From assembly GCA_045636945.1 (NCBI GenBank), contig JAZTYO010000005.1:1-28496 (forward strand): 28,496 bases of DNA, written 5' to 3'. Position numbers and translations under genes: made by a program. The DNA is from UMGS172 sp045636945 (GTDB lineage Bacteria > Bacillota > Clostridia > Oscillospirales > Acutalibacteraceae). The notes below the pieces were generated by a model. It was not told the origin of the DNA and did no database searches. It was given only the letters and a program-made list of their open reading frames with translations. This document shows, piece after piece, positions 23,701 through 28,496 of the stretch. Positions within the stretch are counted from its first letter, which is position 1, and every line of letters starts with the position of its first letter.

Positions 23701-24226
23701 ACTGACCCGCACCGTCGACCTGTGCCGATTTAACGTATCCGCCTGCAATAAGCCTTTCGACAAGCACAAGCATAGAGCATTCCTGACCAACCGACAAGGT
23801 GAAGCAACGCTCACTCAAAATCTCAGGTGGAATGGTGGTGCTGACGGCGGCCTCTGAGGACGTTAAAACCACGTCAAAAGCCCCCTCTAAAATTTTAGAG
23901 AGGGTACCTATTCTGTTATGTTCATACTCGTGTGAGCGTGAAACGTTACTGCGGAAGCAATATTCCCTTGAGGGGAAGATGGCAACATCGAGTCCCAAGG
24001 CCGTAAGGTCCTCAAAAACGCGTTCGTTTTCCGCATCGCCTGCCGTGATAATCAAGGCCTTGTTGCCGTGTACCGCCGAGGTCACAGCCGCCAAAAGGCA
24101 ACGGTGAATGTGCGAAACACCCGTTAAAGCAATGGGAAACAATCGGTTTTTAACGGCACCCGACAGTTCTGAAAACTCTTTCGTGTTTTGTAACGCTTCA
24201 CTGAAAATGTTGTACTTCAGTTGCAT
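20771..24226 (-). CDS. mfd: Transcription-repair coupling factor
   Basis: ATP-driven translocase that removes RNA polymerase stalled at DNA damage and recruits UvrA. 1151 residues, as usual. The UvrB-like N-terminal part (about 1-330) has SVGQECSMLVLVERL and GQFSVRGSIVDIFSP. The RNA-polymerase-interacting domain begins near 490 (GDYVVHATHGIGVFEGVQ). Helicase motifs follow: Walker A CGDVGFGKTEVALRAAF (~642), DEEQRFGV (~742), SATPIPRTLNMALSGLRD (~765) and QIRGRVGRSHRTAFAYL (~915). The C-terminal inhibitory domain ends the protein. Start ATG 24226 follows AGGTAAGG, three bases after the pth stop, so it is cotranscribed with pth. Confidence 0.98.
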   Translation of the reverse strand: MQLKYNIFSEALQNTKEFSELSGAVKNRLFPIALTGVSHIHRCLLAAVTSAVHGNKALIITAGDAENERVFEDLTALGLDVAIFPSREYCFRSNVSRSHEYEHNRIGTLSKILEGAFDVVLTSSEAAVSTTIPPEILSERCFTLSVGQECSMLVLVERLIAGGYVKSAQVDGAGQFSVRGSIVDIFSPNLPNPCRLDFFGDEIDSISMFDVDTQRRTDSLDDIKITPVVENSPDDPDDLALTLEKISDGKKVSAEQKKRLKEDASRLIAGATISYDAYLNYIFDRNVTLLDYFCDRDFSTVTFMFDTNACLDRVDGCLKLHSEEIKALLLEGQLPPDFKSVYHDRVGLAEHLKKVNTIYCDSFPKTSYDVPPKALYNMNFRQNTGFTGSVSALCGDIKASNNKLTVVLAGSERAANNLCEEMCDLGLKAQFCSEPSRIGKKGVFVTVGILSSGFELPNGELSVIVHGKAAVPKRKKRYSSGSSVGSLEELQRGDYVVHATHGIGVFEGVQQLTTRGITRDYIKISYQGKDALYVPVTSLDMVSKYIGSSDDVKVKLNKLGSSDWNRTRNRVKTAVKDMAKQLTALYAKRMQQKGFSFSPDGDLQSDFERRFEFDETDDQLRCISEIKKDMERAVPMDRLLCGDVGFGKTEVALRAAFKCIADGKQCAILVPTTILCWQHYNTALQRFSNMAVEVEMLSRFRTPKQQEKIKKNLLAGNIDLIVGTHALISKDVKFKDLGLIIIDEEQRFGVAQKEKLKELYPEVDALTLSATPIPRTLNMALSGLRDMSSIEEAPMNRHPVQTYVMEQDKSVVNEAISRELRRGGQVYYLHNRTDDIDSCAIKLQKDHPDARIGVAHGKMDEGSLSKVWQQLLEHEVDILVCTTIIETGVDVPNANTLIIENADRMGLAQLHQIRGRVGRSHRTAFAYLLFTQGKALSDISQKRLDAIRKFTEFGSGFRIAMRDLEIRGAGSVLGGEQHGHMEAVGYDMYLKLLSEALAEEKGEQPEKQLECVVDLKINAHIPERYISSLPGRLAAYRRIAAIRTNEDVLDVTDELLDRYGDLPDVVNDLIRVSFLKNKAASLDITEISEQNGRLLLYCGALTENIARLISSNIKQRVMFSAGSKPYASIRPSPNQHILDTLKEALSLMQDK

Positions 24227-24229
24227 ACC

Positions 24230-24817
24230 TTACCTGTTAAATTTATTCATTGCGGTGCCTATGTCGGCAGTGACCATGGTTTTTACGGCCTCTGCGGCAT
24301 TACTCTCGGCACCGTCAATTTTTTCCTTGTCTTCCTTTGAGGGCTTGCCCAATACCCAATCGGCAAGGTCATACTCGGGATGGGGCTTCTGACCCATTCC
24401 AATCTTGACCCTTGGTATATTATCGGTGCCCGAAAGCTCAATTATGTCACGCAATCCGTTGTGACCGCCGTGACTGCCTGATTTTCTGATGCGAAGCCTT
24501 CCTGCATCCATGGTAACGTCGTCCGAAACCACGATAACCCTGTCGAACGGCACCTTGAAAAATCTTGCAGCCTCTGTGACCGCTGCACCCGAATTGTTCA
24601 TAAAGGTCAAAGGCTTTTGAAAAAGCACTTTGTGACCTTTGATTTCACCGTCGTAGATAAGTGACTGAAATTTGTTTTTCTCGGGTCCTGCATTCAACTC
24701 TTTTATAAGAATATCAAGGCAACGGAAACCTGCATTGTGACGGGTTTCGGAGTATTTGTCACCGGGATTGCCCAACCCTACAATTATATAGTCGTATTTA
24801 GGCTTTGAGAACAGCAT
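24230..24817 (-). CDS. pth: Peptidyl-tRNA hydrolase
   Basis: Cytosolic enzyme that frees tRNA from peptidyl-tRNA dropped by ribosomes. 195 residues, the normal length. Active-site Asn17 in GLGNPG, catalytic His27 in TRHNAGF, Asn in FMNNSG near 74, Asp in VVSDDVT near 99, and the SGSHGGHNGLRDI motif near 113 are all present. The start at 24817 (AGGAAGG upstream) lies inside the last codons of the preceding membrane-protein gene, a 20-base overlap that signals translational coupling. Confidence 0.97.
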   Translation of the reverse strand: MLFSKPKYDYIIVGLGNPGDKYSETRHNAGFRCLDILIKELNAGPEKNKFQSLIYDGEIKGHKVLFQKPLTFMNNSGAAVTEAARFFKVPFDRVIVVSDDVTMDAGRLRIRKSGSHGGHNGLRDIIELSGTDNIPRVKIGMGQKPHPEYDLADWVLGKPSKEDKEKIDGAESNAAEAVKTMVTADIGTAMNKFNR

Positions 24818-25577
24818 TTTTAACCTTCCTCATTCTGATGTAGATAATAAGTAAACGCACCGCAAACAGTAAAAGCACTGCACCGAAGGCAAAATAAAGT
24901 ATTGCGTTGGGCCAAGCGGTTTTGGGATCGATCGGGCATCGGCAGGGAATTATAAGATTGAGTTCTTTTAAACCTTTAAGTGCAAGAAATACCCCAAGCA
25001 ACGAGGTTACAATGCTTGATAAAAATAATGTTTTGGTGTAGGGCAGATTTTTACGCCTTGAACGGTTAAGGGAACCAAAGCTCAAGGCGGTGCAAAGGCA
25101 ACCGAAGGCCAGACATAAAGCGACAGTATCGGCACCGTTGAAAACTCGGTTGACAAAGGTTTCAAATTGGTCGGGCACAAAGGAGCTCAATCTGCAGAGC
25201 AATTCCGAAAAGCGTATTAAAAGACGGTTGGTGACGGTAAATTCATCAAGCTGGGATATTACGGCAAGCAAAACTGCCGAGATGAAATAAGCCAAACGCT
25301 GAAAGCTCAACCCAAAACCGCCATTGGGATTTTTGGATTTCTTGAAATTGACTATCCACGAAGCCAACAGCAAAAGTCCGATAGCAAAAACCAACGTTCC
25401 TGCAACAAGGTCGTAAATAAACAAGGCAAGGCTTGCCAAGAGAAGGAAACCGGCACATATTATATTGAAAACGTTACGACCTGCAAACCGCACTGCCGAC
25501 ACTGCAGGCGGTAAAAAGTCATGGTCAGGTTTGGAAACCTCGACACCTTTAATTTCTTCGATTATTTCAACGCTCAA
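24798..25577 (-). CDS. Polytopic membrane protein of unknown function, upstream of pth
   Basis: About 259 residues if it starts at TTG 25575-25577, which has GAGG eight bases upstream. An in-frame ATG at 25602-25604 would add nine residues but has only a weak ribosome site. The N-terminal 35 residues are hydrophilic (SVEIIEEIKGVEVSKPDHDF), then about six hydrophobic segments follow, the first pair near 45-85, one near 100-118, one near 150-168, one near 190-210 and the last near 230-250. A basic tail ends it. No family recognised. It has a perfect promoter and heads the operon with pth and mfd. Confidence 0.8.
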   Translation of the reverse strand: MSVEIIEEIKGVEVSKPDHDFLPPAVSAVRFAGRNVFNIICAGFLLLASLALFIYDLVAGTLVFAIGLLLLASWIVNFKKSKNPNGGFGLSFQRLAYFISAVLLAVISQLDEFTVTNRLLIRFSELLCRLSSFVPDQFETFVNRVFNGADTVALCLAFGCLCTALSFGSLNRSRRKNLPYTKTLFLSSIVTSLLGVFLALKGLKELNLIIPCRCPIDPKTAWPNAILYFAFGAVLLLFAVRLLIIYIRMRKVKNAVLKA

Positions 25578-25627
25578 AATCAACACCTCGCAAATAATAA
25601 ACATTGATTCATTGTTCTTAACAATTT

Positions 25628-25656
25628 ATTATACCGTAAATTTTGAGGTTAGTCAA
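25628..25656 (-). promoter_or_regulatory. Strong sigma-A promoter of the membrane protein-pth-mfd operon
   Basis: Minus-strand TTGACT (25651-25656), 17 bases, TATAAT (25628-25633). Predicted transcription start near 25621. Confidence 0.85.
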
Positions 25657-25688
25657 TTGAAATTAGGCTTAAACTAAAAAACAAACCT

Positions 25689-25713
25689 TAGGGGCGTTCT
25701 GTGGTCGCCCCTA
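25689..25713. repeat. GC-rich palindromic intergenic element
   Basis: TAGGGGCG and CGCCCCTA are perfect 8-bp arms around TTCTGTGGT. Similar elements are often dispersed in intergenic DNA of related Clostridia (from memory). The next 70 bases to 25781 show nothing recognisable. Confidence 0.55.
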
Positions 25714-25781
25714 CGACGTGTGTTCAATCGATATAATTACGTTTGCTAAACGGTTATAGGATGGATTTTAGGAATTAAGAA

Positions 25782-26052
25782 TCAATAACAAATTTCGCAG
25801 TCCTTAGCGTTACCGAGACCGATGGTGGTGATGATTCTGTTAGCGTTGTGCTGCTTCAAAACGTCATAAATGACCGATTTCTGCAGTTCGGGGGGATAAA
25901 CTGTACGGTATAGTCTGCCCTCTTATCACACCACATTTTATTGGTGTCGTGGTTGCCGACCGTCATATAAATGGGACACTTGGCACCCGTTGTATAGCGG
26001 CTGACCATATCGTTCATAAAGTTAAGCATATTTTCGACTCTTTTATTAAACT
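25782..26052 (-). pseudogene. Remnant of a calcineurin-like metallophosphoesterase
   Basis: On the minus strand, downstream of a TAG at about 26050-26052, the frame reads FNKRVENMLNFMNDMVSRY and then CPIYMTVGNHDTNKM. GNHD is the metal-binding motif of metallophosphoesterases. After KRADYTV the frame is lost near 25890-25900 (a run of C in CCCCCC), and the neighbouring frame continues with YPPELQKSVIYDVLKQHNAN down to a TGA at 25782-25784. The N-terminal metal motifs (DxH, GDxxD) are missing. It is therefore a 5'-truncated and frameshifted fragment with no start signals. It explains why the stretch before thrS lacks a gene. Confidence 0.7.
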
Positions 26053-26120
26053 ACATAAACACCCTACCACAAAACCTGCTCAAAATCAACAAACAATGTT
26101 CGGATTTCAAATTTTCCATC

Positions 26121-26149
26121 TTGACTTTTTGGAATAGGGGTTGTATTAT
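26121..26149 (+). promoter_or_regulatory. thrS: Sigma-A promoter of the T-box/thrS transcript
   Basis: TTGACT (26121-26126), 17 bases, TATTAT (26144-26149). It lies just ahead of stem I of the T-box leader. Confidence 0.8.
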
Positions 26150-26155
26150 ATAATG

Positions 26156-26381
26156 TACAAAGCGTTGATGGGAAGAGTAATCCGAGAACATCCTTTTAGA
26201 GAGTGCAACCGCAAGTGCTGAAAGTTGCATAAGGAAATTTTGGACGAAGACCACCCCTGAGTGCAGTCGGTAAAAAAGGCTGACGTGTAACCTGCGTTAT
26301 TGGGTTTTTGAGTAAAAATCAAGGTGGAACCGAGCTGTTTTCAGCGCCCTTGGTGTGCAAAGCACATCGAGGGTGTTTTTT
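26156..26381 (+). promoter_or_regulatory. T-box riboswitch, threonine specifier
   Basis: A leader that senses uncharged tRNA-Thr and lets transcription pass into thrS. Stem I has the AGTA motif on its 5' side (GGGAAGAGTAATCC) and the specifier loop opposite (GGACGAAGACCACCC); the codon ACC (Thr) is at 26250-26252, followed by A. A distal AGAGAGTGC...GTGCTGAAAG region matches the usual stem I tip. The T-box sequence AAGGTGGAACCGAGC is at 26321-26335; its TGGA would pair with the UCCA acceptor end of tRNA-Thr. A terminator follows. The specifier, the discriminator pairing and the downstream threonyl-tRNA synthetase gene agree. Confidence 0.93.
26344..26381 (+). terminator. T-box terminator hairpin
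   Basis: 15-bp stem, GCGCCCTTGGTGTGC with GCACATCGAGGGTGT (some G-T pairs), AAA loop, then TTTTTT. The 5' arm adjoins the T-box antiterminator sequence, as required for mutually exclusive folds. Confidence 0.9.
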
Positions 26382-26392
26382 GTTTTATGCAG

Positions 26393-26453
26393 GGAATGGA
26401 TTTATCCATTCCGCAAAAACCGTTTTCAAAATCGGAAGGCATAAATGCCTTCC
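26393..26453. repeat. Two palindromes between the T-box and thrS
   Basis: GGAATGGAT/ATCCATTCC (26393-26412) and GGAAGGCAT/ATGCCTTCC (26434-26453), each a perfect 9-bp arm pair with a two-base loop, with CCG/CGG between them. They look like a dispersed intergenic repeat inserted in the thrS leader, downstream of the T-box terminator. Confidence 0.6.
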
Positions 26454-26494
26454 CTACAAAAACATTACCAACAACGACAAAAGGAGATAATAAT

Positions 26495-28297
26495 ATGAAG
26501 GTTATTTACAACAACGGTGCAGTTGACCAGTGTCCCGAATTGCAAGAGCTTGAGGTTCTTCGCCATTCGGCAGCACACATTATGGCTCAGGCGGTAAAGC
26601 GTTTGTACCCCAAGGCCAAGTTCGCCTACGGTCCCGCAACCGACAAGGGCTTCTATTATGACGTTGACCTTGGCGACGTAAAGCTTGTCGACGCCGACCT
26701 TGCCGCAATTGAGGCCGAAATGAAGAAAATAGTAAAGGAAAATCTTCCCATCAAGCCCGAGATTCTTCCTCGTGACGAGGCTATCAAGCTTATGGAGAGC
26801 CAGGGTGAGGTATACAAGGTTGAGCATATTGCCGACCTTGCCGACTCGGAGCCTATCAGCTTCTACCGTCAGGGCGAGTACATCGATATGTGCCGCGGAC
26901 CGCACATCACCTATACCAAGGCACTCAAGGCATTTAAGCTGACCTCTATTTCGGGTGCTTATTGGAAGAACGATTCCAACAACAAGATGCTTACCCGTAT
27001 TTACGGTACCGCATTCCCCACACAACCCGAGCTTGACGAGTATTTGAAGGCTGTTGATGAAGCCAAGATGCGTGACCATAACAAGATCGGCCGTGAGCTT
27101 GAGTATTTCACCACCGTTGATACCATTGGTCAGGGACTTCCCATTATGCTCCCCAAGGGTGCAAGAACAATCCAGCTGTTACAGCGTTTTGTTGAGGATG
27201 AGGAGCAAAGACGTGGCTACCTGCTTACTAAGACTCCTTTAATGGCTAAGCGTGAGCTTTATAAAATTTCGGGCCACTGGGATCATTATCTGGACGGTAT
27301 GTTCGTTTTGGGTGACCCCAACGATGAGGAAAAGGAGTGCTTTGCCCTCCGTCCTATGACCTGTCCGTTCCAGTATCAGGTATTCCTTAACAAGATGCGT
27401 TCTTACCGTGACCTGCCTATGCGTTTAGGCGAAACCTCAACCCTTTTCCGTAACGAGGATTCGGGCGAGATGCACGGTCTTATCCGTGTCCGTCAGTTCA
27501 CCATTTCCGAAGGTCACCTTATCCTTCGCCCCGAGCAGTTGGAGGACGAGTTCAGAGGTTGTCTTGAACTTGCAAACTATATGCTGAAGGCCGTAGGTCT
27601 TGACGAGGACGTTTCCTACCGCTTCTCACAGTGGGACCCCGAAAGAAAAGATAAGTACGAAGGTACTGCCGAGCAGTGGAATGAGGCTCAGGAGCTTATG
27701 GGCAAGATTCTCGATAACCTCGGACTCAAATACTCTATCGGTATCGACGAGGCTGCTTTCTACGGTCCTAAGCTTGACATTCAGATCAAGAACGTTCACG
27801 GCAAGGAAGACACCCTTATCACCATTCAGATCGATATGCTGCTTGCCAAGAAGTTCGGTATGGAGTACGTTGACGTTGACGGCGAAAAGAAGATTCCTTA
27901 CATCATCCACAGAACCTCTTTGGGTTGCTACGAGAGAACTCTTGCCTTGTTGCTTGAAAAGTATGCAGGTGCAATGCCTATGTGGTTGGCTCCCGAGCAG
28001 GTACGCGTAATTCCCATTTCTGAGAGATTGCGTGACGAGGCTATGGCAGTCACCGACAGCCTCAAGGCCGCAGGCATCAAGGTCACCTGCGACGACCGCA
28101 ACGAAAAGATGGGCTACCGTATCCGTGAGGCTCAGCTTGAGAAGATTCCTTATATGCTTATTGTCGGTGATAAGGAGGTTGAGACCAACACCGTATCGGT
28201 CAGAAAACGCGGAGGTATTGACCTCGGCTCTATGACCCTTGACGAGTTCATTGCCAAGGCCATGAACGAAATTGAAACACTCCACATCGACCGTTGA
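26495..28297 (+). CDS. thrS: Threonyl-tRNA synthetase lacking the TGS domain
   Basis: Charges tRNA-Thr; dimeric class II synthetase. 600 residues from ATG 26495 (AAAGGAG eight bases upstream); an extended frame back to 26324 would translate the T-box and is rejected. The editing domain begins at once with HSAAH (24-28) and has MCRGPHI near 150. The catalytic core shows motif 2 LFRNEDSGEMHGLIRVRQF, the zinc ligands Cys in RPMTCPFQY, His in EMHGL and His in IIHRTSLG, and motif 3 GCYERTLALLLEKYAG. The anticodon-binding domain (about 500-600) includes VRVIPISERL. The usual N-terminal TGS domain of about 60 residues is absent. Controlled by the T-box leader upstream. Confidence 0.97.
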   Translation: MKVIYNNGAVDQCPELQELEVLRHSAAHIMAQAVKRLYPKAKFAYGPATDKGFYYDVDLGDVKLVDADLAAIEAEMKKIVKENLPIKPEILPRDEAIKLMESQGEVYKVEHIADLADSEPISFYRQGEYIDMCRGPHITYTKALKAFKLTSISGAYWKNDSNNKMLTRIYGTAFPTQPELDEYLKAVDEAKMRDHNKIGRELEYFTTVDTIGQGLPIMLPKGARTIQLLQRFVEDEEQRRGYLLTKTPLMAKRELYKISGHWDHYLDGMFVLGDPNDEEKECFALRPMTCPFQYQVFLNKMRSYRDLPMRLGETSTLFRNEDSGEMHGLIRVRQFTISEGHLILRPEQLEDEFRGCLELANYMLKAVGLDEDVSYRFSQWDPERKDKYEGTAEQWNEAQELMGKILDNLGLKYSIGIDEAAFYGPKLDIQIKNVHGKEDTLITIQIDMLLAKKFGMEYVDVDGEKKIPYIIHRTSLGCYERTLALLLEKYAGAMPMWLAPEQVRVIPISERLRDEAMAVTDSLKAAGIKVTCDDRNEKMGYRIREAQLEKIPYMLIVGDKEVETNTVSVRKRGGIDLGSMTLDEFIAKAMNEIETLHIDR

Positions 28298-28364
28298 TTG
28301 ATTAAAACTAAAAGCTCTTTCCGTTCTGCACAAGTCCAGTAAAAACGGACAATAAAAAAAAGAG

Positions 28365-28401
28365 CCCCCTATGGTAGAATAAAAGAAACTACCATAGGGG
28401 G
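28365..28401 (+). terminator. Perfect hairpin upstream of the transposase start
   Basis: CCCCCTATGGTAG and CTACCATAGGGGG are perfect 13-bp arms around an 11-base A-rich loop, followed by ATTTTG and, seven bases later, the ATG. It may block transcription entering from thrS, or cover the ribosome site and so dampen transposase synthesis. Confidence 0.65.
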
Positions 28402-28408
28402 ATTTTGT

Positions 28409-28496
28409 ATGCCAAGAGAATATAGACACATTAAAGAATACGAAAGAGAGATATTAGAACTTAAAGCTCAAGGAAAAACGTTAAGAGAGATTGGAG
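28409..28496 (+). CDS. IS3-family transposase OrfA, first 29 residues (runs off window end)
   Basis: The frame from ATG 28409 starts MPREYRHIKEYEREILEL and continues with KAQGKTLREIG, a helix-turn-helix start typical of small IS3-type OrfA proteins that bind the element ends. Only 88 bases are visible. The purine-rich GGGGGA of the hairpin arm is the only candidate ribosome site. Confidence 0.7.
   Translation, partial: MPREYRHIKEYEREILELKAQGKTLREIG

Larger units (their letters stand above)
28327..28496 (+). mobile_element. IS3-family insertion sequence, left end (cut by window)
   Basis: The stretch from about 28327 (TGCACAAGTCCAG) contains an A-rich segment, a 13-bp inverted repeat and the first codons of an IS3-type OrfA. 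The left boundary is a guess: IS3 elements begin with TG, and the element starts after the thrS stop at 28297. The remainder is outside the window. Confidence 0.6.

Noticed and set aside
26324..26494. 57-codon N-terminal extension of thrS
   Set aside because: It would translate the T-box terminator; the ATG at 26495 has the ribosome site and matches the protein family.
28305..28364. Pairing of GCTCTTT/CCGTT with AACGG/AAAGAGC as a thrS terminator
   Set aside because: The arms are interrupted and asymmetric and lack a T-run on plus; the right arm probably lies inside the insertion sequence.

Overview
The window looks like chromosomal DNA of an anaerobic Clostridia bacterium, probably from the Oscillospiraceae/Ruminococcaceae side. 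The pointers are a SpoIIE homologue (spore-forming ancestry), a T-box leader in front of thrS, the pth-mfd pair followed by a secreted-foldase-like lipoprotein gene, a membrane pyrophosphatase, strong sigma-A promoters with 17-base spacers, GGAGG-type ribosome binding sites, and some GTG/TTG starts. This is inference from gene content; the species cannot be read from the sequence.

Layout. 1-2.7 kb (minus): the 5' part of a UvrD/PcrA helicase gene running off the window, then a lipoprotein with a proline-rich stalk and a transglutaminase-like domain. 2.8-4.3 kb (plus): two unrecognised small genes, the second a zinc-ribbon membrane protein, lying between two nearly identical ~106-bp direct repeats that each carry a strong promoter. 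4.4-6.7 kb (plus): a CofE-like (F420-0:glutamyl ligase family) gene and a GMP synthase that has only the ATP-pyrophosphatase and C-terminal domains. 7-8.3 kb (minus): an MFS transporter pseudogene. 8.4-8.5 kb: a tRNA-Val(GAC) with its own promoter and terminator. 8.7-10.8 kb (minus): the membrane pyrophosphatase. 11-13.9 kb (plus): a small unknown ORF, a hairpin that may be an IS3 end remnant, and spoIIE. 13.9-16.6 kb (minus): lgt, folD and a small membrane-anchored secreted protein gene, closely spaced. 16.7-19.2 kb (minus): a pair of M16-family peptidase genes, one with and one without the zinc motif. 19.3-20.6 kb (minus): a SurA/PrsA-like lipoprotein. 20.8-25.6 kb (minus): a membrane protein gene, pth and mfd in one operon. 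25.7-26.5 kb: a palindromic repeat, a broken metallophosphoesterase remnant, a threonine T-box riboswitch and another palindromic element. 26.5-28.3 kb (plus): thrS without a TGS domain. 28.3 kb to the end: the start of an IS3-type insertion sequence.

How it fits together. Most of the window is housekeeping: DNA repair (PcrA, Mfd), translation quality control (Pth, ThrRS, tRNA-Val), purine and one-carbon metabolism (GuaA, FolD), lipoprotein maturation (Lgt, which would lipidate the two lipoproteins seen here) and energy conservation (pyrophosphatase). The accessory material is the repeat-flanked two-gene cassette, the two pseudogenes and the IS traces. No CRISPR array, phage, toxin-antitoxin or recognisable defence system is visible. 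The points most worth a second look are the cassette with its duplicated promoter, the amidotransferase-less GMP synthase beside a CofE-like enzyme, and the shortened ThrRS.
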